Source: Zonotrichia leucophrys gambelii (taxonomy: Eukaryota; Chordata; Aves; Passeriformes; Passerellidae). From it: a stretch of DNA of 64,000 nucleotides. This document shows positions 1-11,917 of the stretch, one piece after another. The stretch covers positions 65,387,085 to 65,451,084 of the forward strand of contig NC_088170.1 in NCBI RefSeq assembly GCF_028769735.1, written 5' to 3'. The notes beneath the pieces were generated by a model. That model was given only the letters and a program-made list of their open reading frames with translations, was not told where the DNA came from and ran no database searches. The translations under genes were made by a program, and so were the position numbers. The stretch's first letter is position 1. Each line of letters opens with the position of its first letter.

Positions 1-460
1 TGGCATAAATGCCATCTGAAACAAATGAAGAAAAGTGCTCCCCTCCACACCTCCCCTCCCAAAGCAAACCTCTCCCAGCCAGTCTGCTCCAGAGCATGGC
101 ACAGCTCTGGGTTTTACCCAGTGAGAATAACCCCAGTCCCAGAGAGAAAATACTGATGGAGGGGCAAAGCAGTGGAAAAAGCCAGAGCCTTAACCACAGG
201 CGTGGTTGCTTCATGGTGTGGGTGCTTCATGCTGTGCATGTTTAAATCAATAAATCAGCACTTTTTGCAGGCCCACCCATACTGTCTTTCTTGACTGATC
301 TAATTATTTAATAGTGACACTCTTGCACGATGGTTACTCTCCTACAATGTGTAGAGATGTTCCATTGCTGGGCAGCATCCCCACTCTTACACCATCACAA
401 GCTGCACCCTTCACCCAGCCAGGACCAGGGGGAAAATCATCACAAGGGAGGCTGCCCTGT
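1..460. other. Upstream flank, no gene seen
   Basis: This is AT/GC-mixed DNA upstream of the CpG island. It has short open frames on the + strand with no recognisable domain and no repeat family that I can name. It may be intergenic, or intronic to a longer FRMD4A transcript that starts further upstream. CpG density rises sharply from about position 480. Confidence 0.5.
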
Positions 461-727
461 TTTCCAGGGCTTCAGCCTGGCAGGAGCTGCTGTCTCCAGC
501 CCCACGGGTGCTCGGGGCCCGGGGCTCTGCTCGGAGCATCCCCGCTGCTCTCGCCCCTCTCCGTTATCATCTCCAGGTGTGCACGCGTGGCCCGGGGGTG
601 AACACCGCATCCCTCCATCCCTCCATCCCTTCATCCTCCTCCCAGAGGCGAGGGGGAGCCCAGATGTTGGCAGGCCCGAGCCAGGTTCATCTGTTTCACA
701 TGACCCAGCGCCAACTGCTGCTCGCTG

Positions 728-787
728 CCCTCCTCCCTCCTTCCTCCTCTTTCCTCCCCCTCCTCCTCCTCCTCCTCCTCCCTCCCC
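728..787 (+). repeat. 60-nt polypyrimidine / (TCC)n tract in promoter
   Basis: There are sixty consecutive C/T bases with no purine, including (TCC)n at about 760-781. The opposite strand is (GGA)n-rich with GGGG and GGGGG runs. Mirror-symmetric polypyrimidine tracts can form triplex DNA, and GGA repeats are known quadruplex formers. Location immediately upstream of the first exon makes a regulatory role possible. The open frames across it are low-complexity artefacts (poly-Pro, poly-Glu or poly-Gly depending on frame). Confidence 0.9.
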
Positions 788-875
788 GGCTCCAGCCTCG
801 CAGCAGCCGCGCAGGAGCCGGGGGCCGGCAGGCGGGGAAAGGGAAGGAGCAGAAGGGGGAACGGAGGGTTCCGGC

Positions 876-905
876 ATGCGGGCAGGGAGGATGGGCCGGC
901 CGTAG
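876..905 (+). promoter_or_regulatory. Upstream ORF 1 (9 codons + stop)
   Basis: ATG at 876 with G at -3, reading MRAGRMGRP then TAG, with a second in-frame ATG at 891. It is relevant only if transcription starts upstream of 876. Confidence 0.4.
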
Positions 906-960
906 GAGCGGCGGGAGCGGAGGGCAGGGCCGCGCACCCCGCGCCCCGGCAGCGGCGGCG

Positions 961-978
961 ATGGATGCGGGGCGGTAG
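961..978 (+). promoter_or_regulatory. Upstream ORF 2 (MDAGR, strong Kozak)
   Basis: The context GCGGCGATGG has G at -3 and G at +4, which is stronger at +4 than the main start (A at +4). It encodes five codons and stops at TAG (976-978). It lies about 91 nt upstream of the spliced main ATG, so reinitiation after such a short ORF is plausible. Confidence 0.55.
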
Positions 979-1009
979 AGCCGCGGCCTGGAGACGCCGT
1001 GCCGAGGGG

Positions 1010-1036
1010 ATGCGCTGGTGCCGGGCTCGGAGCTGA
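1010..1036 (+). promoter_or_regulatory. Upstream ORF 3 (8 codons + stop)
   Basis: ATG at 1010 with G at -3, reading MRWCRARS and ending at TGA (1034-1036), 33 nt before the splice donor. It is not in frame with and does not overlap the main start. Confidence 0.45.
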
Positions 1037-4000
1037 GGGGCCGCCGGGGCCGCCGAGGCAGCGGAGAAGGTAACGGGGTCTTTGTCTGCCGAGGGCAGGC
1101 CAGGCGAGGCGGGCCGGGGCTCTCCGCTCGCAGCCCCGGCCCCCGGGGAAAGCCCAGCCGCAGTGTGCGGGCTGCTCCACGCCCCCTCCCTCCATTTACC
1201 TCCAACGGAGAGAAATGTGGGCAGCAGCTGCTTTGCCTGTCCTTTCAGAAAAACCCATCCCCAGCCCCAAACCCTCGGGTTCGGTGGGCGAGGAGCGGAG
1301 CCGAGCGCGGCGGCGGGGAAGGAGGAGACGGGGTGTGTGTGTTGTGTGTGTGAGGGGAGAGAAGCCGGAGCTGCGATTCCTTCCCCCCTTCCCCAGCAGT
1401 CTGGCTGTCTGTCCCCACTGACGGCCAAGATGGACTGCTCCTTCCATTCCCTTCCCTTCCCAAATGGCTGCAGCAAGTTTAATGCACAGCCGGGGGCTTC
1501 GCTGAGGGGAAAGCTCCCCGGCTTGGTTTTTCCTTTCCCCCCATGCGCACCTTTTCGTGAGTCGGGAATAGAAAAGTTGCTCCAGATTCAGGGCTGGAAA
1601 AGACAAATGTGCACAGCTCTGCTTCCAAACTGTGCCCGTATGGGAGTGCATCTGCACGCCCTGCAGGCTGGCTCGGTGTAAGGAGGGTTTTGGCCGCATT
1701 GTTACCGCTGGCTGCTGGGGAGGGCGGCAGAAAAGTTGTTTCAAACCTCTCCATAAAATTTCCAGGAGAGACAATTGTTTCTAATAATAGCGCTGGCAGC
1801 GGTTTAGCAATACGGCACACACAGATGCGGAGCTATCTAGCAAATCTCTCGCAGGCAAGTGAGGTCGCAGGGAAAGCTGAACTCCCAGCTCGCTGGTTTG
1901 GTTTGGGGTTTTAAAACCTTGTCCTGAACAAAAACGCCGGCACCGCTCGCCCTTTCCAGCGGCCGAGGGGGTGTGGTGCCTGTGCCGGAGCGCTGCATCT
2001 ATGGGCTCGGCTGAGCCGGGCTTTCCCGTGCCTTGGGTATCGGGAGAGGCTGGATCCCGGCTCTGCCCAGCTCCAGATGGATATCGGGGTGTCTCGGACC
2101 CGCTTCCCTCCGGATCGGTGCCCGGGGGTGATGCGCATCCCCTCCCTATGCATGGAGGTGTCTGTTAGGGGCGTGGGTGTCTGTGCCATCTTCCCTGCCT
2201 GGAATCGCCTGCCAGGCACCAGAGAATTCCCGAGGGAGCTCAACTCCTCTGGATGGTCCCTTTCTCCTTGGGGTGAGGGCAGAGGCCCGCTGGGGGCTGC
2301 TGGCTGTGCTCTCACTTGGACCGTGATGCCGAACCTCGCCAGGCTCAGCCTTGTGGCTCAGAGCTGCTGCTGGGCTCGACCCTCCTGGCACAAGTTACAG
2401 ACAGCCTGTTCTCCTCTAAATATTAATATCTGAAGGTGGTTTTAAGCATCAGTGCCAGGCAGGTATGTGCCACGCTCTGCAGGAGGGGTGGTTTCTGCAG
2501 CCCAGCTGTGCTGCTGAGCAAGGAGCTGTGCCAGAAGCATGAGGAGGCAAGGATTTATTGCTCCTTGGTACAAGAGGGGATGTTTTGAAGGGTCTTCAGC
2601 TCAGCACCACCTTGTGCCTCTGCTAAGGTCAGCTGTGTCCCTCAGAGGACCAACCAGGCTGAAGGAGCTGGCATTGCCCATCCATCATGCTGTGTGATCA
2701 GTTTCCACAGAAGGGAGAAGTGCACCAGTGGAGCAGAACATGTGGATTTATGCATGTGAAAAATAAGCATTTTGTTCTTCAGTGAATTTTTGTTCTAAAT
2801 GCCCAGGCTAAAAATATGTGATCTCTCATCTTGAGCATAGATGCACCAGTGAGCCGCTCACAACCCTTTTGGGCAAGCTACTCTTGTCTCCTTGTAGACT
2901 ATTTCTGGTGGTCCTATTGTTGCGTGTCTGAACTGGTTATTGCATTAAAAATGCAACTTGATATTTGATGATACCTGTGCTCACAGCACTGGGCTGCTCA
3001 GCGCCCTACAGCAATGCAGCATCACTTGGTGCAAAGAGATCCTGTCAAACTGTTCAGCCAGGTCAGGAGCTTCAGCCAGTGCACTGGGTGGTGTTAAGAG
3101 GGACATAAGCCTGGGGAAGACTTCCCAAGTCATGAAATCTAGCCCCACACATCACGGGTAATTAATTGCAGTGGTACATATCCCCTTGGTTGCTGCTGTT
3201 ACTGTGTGAGCAATGGCAGAAGGCTTGGATCAGTTTTGAGCTTAACAGCAAAGCCAAAGTAAAACTGCAGGGGTGGATGAAGCAGAAAATGGTTTATTAG
3301 GGAGAATGGAAAGGGGCTGGGGAGTCACTGAAGTTTCAAGCTGCAATCTGTCAGCCCTGTGAAGGAAGGGTCATGCACTGCAAGGGGGGTGACACGTGGA
3401 GAAGGTATTAAGGAGCCTGTTGATCCAGCATTATCCAAATTTGGGGTCAGAGCTTAGTGGTGTCCCCTGAAGATGCAGAAAGGCTCTGCATGACCCACTT
3501 CTTGTGAGCTGGATGGCTGGGACAAGCAAAGGCTGCTGTGATGCACAGGGTCACACTTGGGCTCAGCTCTCTGGAAACTCAGGTGTCTTTTACTTAAAAC
3601 TCTCTGTTTGAGGAAATCGAGGTTTTTGCTACTCTGAGCTGCACCCAGAATCTCCATCTAGCTGAGAGCCATCCCACAAATGCTCATCTCTTGGGAAGCT
3701 GGGAATGTGCTATGGGGTCAGCCAGAAGAGCAAATACCTGCATCTCCATGGGATGATCCCCATGCCTCATCATCACAGGCTGGGGTGCACAGCTGGCTGC
3801 CAAGGTCACTCAGCAATGCCAATCTCCAGCCATCCTTGCTGGCTTGCTCCCTGCAGCAGCTGGAGGAGAGAATTGCCCTGCAGCCCCAGAGCAAGCAGAG
3901 CACAGCAGGCAGCAAGGTCTGGCAAGGTTAAGCTGGGATGGAATTGCTTACAGCTCCAGCTCCAAATCCCAGGTTGTCCCAGCCTCTGTCAGGTTCCCTA

Positions 4001-6313
4001 AGCCAGCAGTGCATGGCCCAGCATGGCCTCAGGGACCACTGCAGCTGGCAACATCCACTGATACTTCTTCTGCTCCCTCCCAGACTTACAAAAACTGAAT
4101 CCCTAGCCCTCCTGTAAATCTCAGTTTGTGCCATGTCCTAGAAAGCCACATTTGGTGAGGCTGCACAATGAGCTGGAGCCTCTGTCTTCTTTTCAGGGGA
4201 TGAACCTTGTCAAGGACCAAAAATGACTTTGATTGCTTTTCTCTCTGATCTGACACCGAGGAGGGACCCCAGAACGATATTTGATCAGTTCTGAGCTTCT
4301 GGGAGCACTTTCATGTTGATGAATTGCAAGCACACAAGTTTTGATCTTGTCTCCTGTGCTCCAAGTCACCTTTGCACCCCACCTACTCACGAGTGGATGT
4401 CAGCCTGAAGGTTTACTACTTGCCTGTGGTTGTCTGTAGTAGAATGCCTGCCAGAAAAAGTAGAAGACCCTGATGTACCTCCCATTCCCAGTGCACCTCT
4501 GCTTCATGGCTGTGGGATATTCCTCTGAGGCCCCAAGCCTGGTGCCAGAGGCCCTGGGTGCCTCTCTATAGAGGTGGGACTTCAGCCCTTGCCCAGCCTT
4601 AAAGTGGGAGGAGGCCAGAGGAGCTGGGACCATCTGATTCCCAGTGCCACCAACAATATTCTTGTGTACAGCCCACTTCTGTTTTTGTCCTGAGGGTCTC
4701 TGTGATATTTTCACATGGTGTGGAACAGTTGCTGCGTCCCCACACTCAAGAAAAGATCACTAGTGTGTAGCTAAACTATCTTTTCACCCTCTGCCTGCTC
4801 TGGTGGGGTGAGCTGTGATTTAGTGTAGTAATCTTTGGGAAAAGTCATCGAGGCAAAAAAAGAGGTAGGCAAGTTTACTTTTTTGTTACTTAAATTCACT
4901 GTAAAAAGGCCCAATGAAAATCTCCTGGAAAGCTGCAAACCAAAAAGAGGTTGATATTCCCATTTTGGCTAGAGAAATCCTTTTGTATGCACACTTCCAC
5001 ACGTAATGCCTAACATTTTGTCAATGGCTGTTGGGCTTGCCAACCCACCAGGCTCAGCCTCTAGTGTTTGGATTATTTATTTATTTTCCTTCTTAGAAGT
5101 CTGCAGATCTCCCAATCAAAATAAACCCACCCTTGTTTGGGTTTGTTGGCCGTGTGGGATTGAACGTGGCTGCAGCTGTGCCACACACACACTGTGAGCA
5201 CTGCTGGCATCCCATCCTCCCCAGCTGGAACACTTCATGCAGGGAAGGGCTTTGCAGATAGTGGGGCAGCCACAGGCTGGCCCTGGGTTTGTGCAGGACA
5301 AGCAGGGGATGGAAAGCTGCTGCATCAAGTGAGCAGCTTGGAAAGGCAGCACAAAATCTGAAACGTGGTCCCTGTCCTAGAGAGGGGAGTGTGAATTTTT
5401 CCACATTTGAGCATGGTTTTGTCCTTGCTGTGCATGGGGGATGTCTGTGCTGGCTGCCCCCAGCCAGGGTTTTGTGAAGACACTCATCATCCCAACACGT
5501 GGCTGCCACGTGTGTGCTCACACACTCATTTCCTGGTGAAATGGGGCACACAAGGGGACAGGGATGATTTAGGGGATGTGTAATCAAACACAGTGCTTCC
5601 TTTGTGCACACACACACATCCTCCCCCAGCCTGGAAGCGTGCTGGAAAATAAATCTGGAGGTGACTTCCACTGTCTTCTGCAATTCTGGACTGCAAAATC
5701 CAAAAGAGAAGAAAGTTATATCTGAAGTGGCCTGGGCTCCTTGGGATGCTTTGAATCCCTGCTGGGGTGGTTATGCAGTCAATGAAGGTGTCACCTGGGC
5801 TTGTGCTGCAGGAGGTGGTGGGAATTGGGAAAACGGACTTATTCCTCACCAAGACCAGGGAGAACTGCCAGGGAGCACCAAGTCAGCTTTGTCTCTGTGT
5901 TGCACCATGGAATGTGCCTTCTGGAGTGCTGATGGCAGTTCTGAGGGAAATCTGCACATCCAACAGTGCTGGGCTGTGTCCTCACTTTCGCAGTCCCCTG
6001 TCACAGGCACAGCTGACTGTGTACATGGCAGAAGCCTGCTCCAAAATGGATATTGAATCTATTGAATGCTGGGAGCTTAGGGCTCAGGGGTATCAGATTC
6101 AGCTGCTGAGTTTGCAGACATTGCATCAGGCTGTTCCCTCTTCTCTTCCCATCCTTAACTCTTCTGCATTGATTCTTCATAGCACTAAAGATCTGCTGTG
6201 TTTAGTTCCAGAAAGGAACATCCTTCCCTGGCTCTTAAAAAGCAGAGGCATATAAAAAACAGGTTTGTTTTGAAGTGTTTATTTCAGGTCTCTCCTCTGC
6301 AGAGGTAACAGGC

Positions 6314-6658
6314 TGTCCATATTTAGTATGTCATGATGCAGAGATGACCTGGTCTTGCTGCACCAGTAGCCAAAGAATTCTCCATACAGGTGGGGCAATA
6401 TCCTGGCATTAGTCAGGCTGTGATTGGGGGTATAAAAGCACCGGCTGTGTCCTGAAAGTAGTTTTCCCTGCTTGAGCCCTGAGTGGGGCTAGTCTGAGCC
6501 CTAGCCCTCCCCAGAAACACAAGTGTTTATACCCCCAGTGACAGCCTGACTAATGCCACAATATTGCCCCACCTGTATGGAGAATTCTTTGGCTACTGGT
6601 GCAGCAAGACCAGGTCATCTCTGCATCAGGACATCTCATGACATACTAAATATGGACA
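6314..6658. repeat. Large inverted repeat (foldback), ~97% identical arms
   Basis: The left arm is 6314-6436 (123 bp) and the right arm is 6526-6658 (133 bp), around an 89-bp loop (6437-6525). By hand alignment the arms match at 119 of 123 aligned positions. The mismatches are two at CCTGG/TGTGG and two near the inner end. A 10-bp block (complement of 6631-6640 region) is present only in the right arm. The inner ends carry TATAAA (6431-6436) and its complement TTTATA (6526-6531), so TATA-like motifs point into the loop from both sides. No flanking target-site duplication is obvious. It could be a palindromic MITE-like element, a recent inverted duplication, or a long-hairpin RNA source. Confidence 0.92.
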
Positions 6659-9600
6659 ATCAGGGCTGGAGAAAGCAGATTGGACCCCATCATACCCCTC
6701 ATCCAGGGGTGCAGGCAGAGCCCTGGGAGATGTCCCAGCCCTGCAGCCCCACTCAGCAATGGGTGCACTCAGGAGCAAAGTGGGAGCAGAAAGCACCAAA
6801 CCAGACTCCTGCAAGCAGGACTGGTTTCTGCAAACACCTGCATCTCTGAGGATGAGTCAGCTGCTTGTCATCTGAATGTGCTCTGCATCTCAGCCGTCCT
6901 GCCCGTGAGACCCAGCTCTGGGGGCTGCTGCCCACCCTGCTCTGACCCTGTCAGCTGCTGCTGCTGCTCAGGCAGAGCTGCTGGCAGCTGCCCAGCCCGG
7001 GCACAGCCACAGCCCTGGCTCCCAACATCAAGAGTGTGTCAGAGCTGCTGATTAGCAGTGGCTGGAAACAACCCGCTGACATATTTTCCCACTGGAAGCA
7101 TATCAGTTCTTGGAGTGTTATTCAAAACAAGAAGGGGGAAAAAAACCAACAAAACCAACAGTTCTGTACACAGATTAACATTTAGCCTTTTTTTTAGTTC
7201 TTTCACATCTGGAATGGCTTTTGTAAGTGTGTTTTCTATTATGTGCTGTGTATAACAGTGCTCAGTGCTGTCCCTTGACCTGCTGTGTTGCAGCACCTGA
7301 GTGATGCAGTGCCCAGTGCCTTGGCCGCATTGATCAGGCCAGCACCCTCACACCTCCCAAGGCTCAGTGATACACCAGGTACAAAACACCCAATGAGCAC
7401 TAAAAGGACACTTCAAGCCATAAATCTTCATTTGTCCTTTAGAAATATTTCACACATACTATCACTTCCACTGCCTTGGGTCACTTTGGTCATCTTTCTA
7501 TGAACCCACATTGATTTTTCTTTCCTCTGGCAAATCACATTAGTTTCAATAGCAAATAAATCGTCCTGTTTTCTTCTATAACTAAACAAAACCTCCTGTG
7601 AATGTGTTCCCAGAAGGCTTGGATGCTCTCATGTAATTACACCCTGTCTGCATGCACAAACAAGTGATATCTGGAACATTTTGCTGAAAGTATGCCACGT
7701 TTCAAGTGTGAAACTGTACAAAAAATTAAAAATTTATGTGTGTTTAAAAGGAATTTAACATGTCAGATGTAGGAGAGATTAACAGACATGATAATACCTT
7801 TGGGAAAAATAATAAAAATAATAATAATCACCTATTGCCATGTACTTTATTGCCACATGGTCATTATCCTATGATGACTCACAGTGCTTGCTGCAGAATA
7901 TGGAAAGGAATGAACCAGAAGGTGACCAGGAGTCCCCTGCAAAGAAGTTTTTGTGACTTATAAAGGATTCAAGTCCCTCATTGGTAAAGGATTTCCCTCA
8001 CAGATAATTTAGATCATTTTCCCTTAGATAATGCTGTGTCCTTTGTGCACAGCAAACAGAGTGAATTTCTCTTCCAGGAAAATCAAGACCCTTCCCAGGC
8101 ATATTTTGGTTTTTCTTGAAGCACAAAAGTTGCTGAAGCACCTGTGCCAGGGCCACTCTGCTTGTCCTTGTGCAAAGACACCAGCGATCCTTCATCCTCT
8201 TTCCCTCTGGGCCTCCCATTTTAGCTCTGCTGTTGATATTTATTTCTTTGGGCTGCATTAGGGATTGGCAACCCAAATGATGGATCACAGCTCTCATATG
8301 CAGTGCTCAAACATGGGTTGATGCTGCAGAACTTGCCTTAGAGGGATTATTATCCAGAAAATAAGTTCACCCTGGGGGAAATACAAAAAGAAAAGATCAC
8401 CAAATAAAGATGTTCTCAGAGTTTGGCTGAGCTGAGTTGGATCAGGAGAAATTTATGTACAGGGCAAGTTATTTTGGGTGTTAACTGTGAAGTTGGCAGC
8501 AAGGAGGATTGTCTACCTGTTGTCTCATTACCGGAGGTATGATGGGGACTGTTTTTGCAATTTTTTTTCTTGTGTTAGTGGCAGTTTTTCAGTGTTTGGG
8601 CATTCCTTTGGCATTGCAGAGGAATAGCATAGTCTGGATGAGCAGTCCCAAGGTCTGTAAGGTGGAATGAGTCTGTCCTTGCCATTCCCCTTCTACTTCC
8701 CATAGGATGCAACCCTTTGGCTGTAGTGGTTTCATGTGGATCCAGTGGTTTCACCAGACCTAAAGATGCCCTAAATGTGACCAGCTCATCATCTGCTCTG
8801 TAAGAAGTGGTGGAGTTCTGAGCAGGACTGCAGCTCTTTCTCTCTCACCAGGGCTTGGTGCTGGCTCCAGCAGGAGCTGATATTCCAGGTCCATGAGGCT
8901 GTGCAGGGAGGTCTGTTGGGAGAGGATGGAAGCCCCTGACTCCTTCAAAACTCATCTGCCTGACAGTGCTGCCAGGCTGGGGGGAGGAGGAGCAGCTGGG
9001 CTGCCTCTTTTGCACTATCATTTATTATTTATTATTTATATCCATTGGTGGGTGCAGCCAGCTTCCTGCACATGCAGAAAGGGTGTAGGAACAACATGGG
9101 CTTCCCGAGTAAAAGTGGAGAAGGCAGCTACAATATCCCAATTTGAGGCAAAGTTTTAACAGCTCTGGCATGTGCTTAACCAAAAAATGCTATCCCCAAA
9201 GCAGGTTACCATGTTGAACCACCTGCACAACTGAGCAGCTGACTCAAGGTTTATCAAAACAAACTTCTACTGTGTGAAGGTGTTTCAAATCTGCAAGTTT
9301 AAGACATCTGTGACCAGTGAATACTCTAGACTAAAAATAATAAATAATACTGAAGACTGTGTAACCTCCCTGTGGTCAGCCCCAGCTCCAGAGCTCAGGG
9401 AATGCTCTGACCATATCAGAACTCCTACACTCTCCACTCCTGCCTTGTAAATAGTGAGGATAATTCTTGGAAGCTGGTATATTTTTATAGTGGCAAATTA
9501 TTTATTTCCTTGCCAAGAAAGGGAAGGGATAGAGTTACAGGGGCAGAGGAGTCAAACATAGTAAAAAGTCTGCGTTGGGAATGCCCTCTCGTCCTGCCTC

Positions 9601-9829
9601 AACATCACAGGGCAGGGAGGGTGCAAGAATTTCTGCTTCCCTTTGTATTTGAGCAGATTTAGATCTGTATTATTTTCAAGAAAGAAAACAATACGTGACC
9701 TGAGCCAGCCCAGCCTCCACTGTGGTGAGGAAGCCGGTCTGTCCAGGAAAGGGCTCTCTTATCTCAGGATATCACTGCAATCAGGCCATTGGGGCTGGCC
9801 ACGCTCAGAGCAGTAATTCAGACATCTGC

Positions 9830-10090
9830 TGTGTGATGCCCTGCTCGGTTTAAAACGTGGTGCTGGAATTAGATTTCATTCTGACTGCACGGCTCAAGCA
9901 CCAAGTGTTTTGAGGTTAAGATGCGGCATTCCCGGCTTTAAAGTTCGCCTGAGAGTTATTGCTTGATGTTGTAAATGGACTTAAGGACCGTAGGAGACGG
10001 TTTTTCATTTCAGCCCTGATACAGTAAGCCACTTAAACACTTGCTTATGTCACACTGAAATAAAGGGGATTTATGGACACAGCTATGGGC
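9830..10090. promoter_or_regulatory. Candidate conserved intronic element
   Basis: This repeat-free block is AT-balanced but holds about eight CpGs (for example GATGCGGCATTCCCGGC near 9920 and AGTTCGCCTG near 9945) in an otherwise CpG-poor intron, along with TAAT-like and TTTAAA motifs. CpG survival and lack of repeats are weak hints of constraint. Function is not known, and this is inference only. Confidence 0.25.
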
Positions 10091-11279
10091 TTTGCTGAAT
10101 CAGAGCATTTTTGCTGAGTGCTGTTTAGGGGAAGCATGAAAAATAACCTGTGCAGATGTCCCTGAGTGATGCCGAGCCCGAGCAAGGCTGGAAAAGTGCT
10201 GTGTGGAGGAAGAAAGGAGCCCCTGGGCAGGCCAGGAATTCTTTTGTCAGCTCCTAAGACAAAACAGGGAAGTCACCAGGTCACTCAGCCTGCAGCTTGC
10301 CTTAATTTTTCTCCCATCACTCCGTGTCGGCATCCACACAATGGCTGGGTCGCGCCATCCGTCCCAGCGGTGCTTCCGACAGGGTGACACCCCAGCTGAC
10401 ACTGTCCCACCTCCCTTCTCCAGGAGGACTCTTGCTTTCTAATTACTGAGGCTGTTCTCCTCTCTCCTGACAAATGAGCCTTGGCAGAAATCATTGCATC
10501 ACTTGATGTCACCCCTCTGAAACACAGATCCCTGTGTAGTTCCCCCATGCAGTGGGTAATGCTAAGCATCACTCCCTTTATGTGGGATAGGAGAGGACTT
10601 TAAGAGCTGTATCTGTTACCATGGTTTTGACAATTTTGCCTCCATTCACTAATCCATTGGAAAGGACATTAATTTTTCAAGGAGTGGGATAAAGAAGCTC
10701 TCAGGGAAAGCCAAAGGCCTCGCACGCGATACGTTCCTGTGGTGCTGTCAAACCTATGGGAGGTGCTGCACCTTTGTCAGCTGCTGTTTTCTGACCAGCC
10801 AATCCAGCTATGGACTGTACATGTATTTCAGAATCTCAAAGCACTTCCATAGCACTGAAACTCACACTGCTTTAGAAGGTGAGGTCTGGTTATGCATCAG
10901 CCATTGGCTACTTCTCTTCGTATCGCCGTCGTCCATTTCTACAGCATATTTGTGTGGCCTTTCTTCTCAGCTTCAAAGCTCCATTTGCCACCAAGTTCCC
11001 TTGAAATGGAATACTTAAAAGGTTTTTCCTGTTTATTTGAATATGCAACCTCTTGGTTTTCTTACCAAAGTACTGCTAGAAGGTGACAAATGCCTGAGAA
11101 TAGAGCTGGGATACCCTTCCCAGGGGAAAAAACAACTGGCTTACAGCTAACCTGCTCCAGAGTACCAAATAGCCTTTCCCATAAGAAATAGTAGCATGAA
11201 CAAATTTGAATGAAAAAGTGCCTAATGGGCACACACAAAAGGTCAAAAGGTGTTTAGTGGGTTCCTACTTCTTCATACC

Positions 11280-11425
11280 AAATTTGTGGAAGTGTTCAAG
11301 GCCAGGTTGGATGGGGCTCTGAGCAACCTGATCTAGTGTGTGGCATTCCTGCCTGTGGCACAGGGGTTAGAACTAAATGGTCTTTAAGGTCCCTTCCAAC
11401 CCAAACCATTCTGGAATTCTGTACT
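11280..11425 (+). mobile_element. CR1 LINE 3' fragment
   Basis: This is a typical avian CR1 3' region: GTGTTCAAGGCCAGGTTGGATGGGGCTCTGAGCAACCTG-type text, GGGGTTAGAACTAAATGGTCTTTAAGGTCCCTTCCAACC, then a degenerate tail (ATTCTGGAATTCTG). It is 5'-truncated, with only the last ~150 bp retained. The region is non-coding and inserted in the sense orientation of FRMD4A. (Motifs are quoted in pieces of the element; boundaries ±15 bp.). Confidence 0.85.
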
Positions 11426-11917
11426 ACTAATTTCAGAAAGCTCAGCTCATGTTCTGAACTGTGTTGGCAGACAGGACAGGCTACATGGACCTCTGCTCAC
11501 AAGCCAGGAGTAATGGGCCAAATTAAAATAATTTTTCTACCTTTTTTTAAAAAAACAATAACACAAACTACTATTCATCATTTATCTAGGAAAGGCTTGT
11601 GGAAATAAATAGTGGAAATGAGGACTGTATTGAGAAATAACAGTTTCTTCAGACTGTTTTACATCCTCAGAGCTTCCAGCCACTGAGATATACTCAGATA
11701 TTGCCCATTTTAGTGCAAAGGAAGAGCAGGGAAGTGAGTGTGAGGGCTTTGGACTTGGACTAGGGGATGGCATGGGCAGTGCTGCAGACCATGGTGATGT
11801 GCTCACCAGTGCAGGGCACTGGGCAAATCCCATGGCTGGGACAGGTGAACCAGATTTGCACCAAGTTACTTCCTCCTCTTCATTAGGTATCTTTTCCATT
11901 GAGTCACACCTACATGA

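Larger units (their letters stand above)
790..1069 (+). other. FRMD4A: FRMD4A non-coding first exon (5' UTR), start approximate
   Basis: The 3' boundary is a splice donor, GCGGAGAAG|GTAACG, with GT at 1070-1071. Spliced to exon 2, the junction reads GAGAAG|ATGACAG. This gives the FRMD4A short-isoform start codon an A at -3 and thus a good Kozak context that neither exon supplies alone. No upstream ATG in the exon is in frame with the main coding region. The exon carries up to three short upstream ORFs. The 5' end is a guess placed after the polypyrimidine tract; CAGE or full-length cDNA would fix it. Confidence 0.65.
470..1370 (+). promoter_or_regulatory. FRMD4A: CpG-island promoter of the FRMD4A short isoform
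   Basis: A GC-rich, CpG-dense block stands out from CpG-poor surroundings, with its core at about 780-1160. It holds GC-box-like motifs (GGCGGGG near 830, GGGGCGG near 968, CACGCCCC near 1178) and no convincing TATA box, which fits dispersed TATA-less initiation. A 60-nt pure pyrimidine run at 728-787 sits just upstream of the likely initiation zone. The island ends in a block containing a good splice donor (1069/1070), so this is read as promoter plus first exon. GC content stays moderately high to ~2130. No exact start site can be fixed from sequence. Confidence 0.75.

Noticed and set aside
440..1195. 251-codon open frame on the - strand (and other long frames at 631-1476 and 330-905)
   Set aside because: They lie in the CpG island and polypyrimidine tract, where GC-rich sequence depletes stops. 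The products are poly-Gly, poly-Pro or poly-Glu with no domain and no splice or start evidence.
5093..5683. 196-codon - strand open frame
   Set aside because: It has no family resemblance and no start or splice context, and composition is like the surrounding intron. A chance open frame of this size is expected in 64 kb on six frames.
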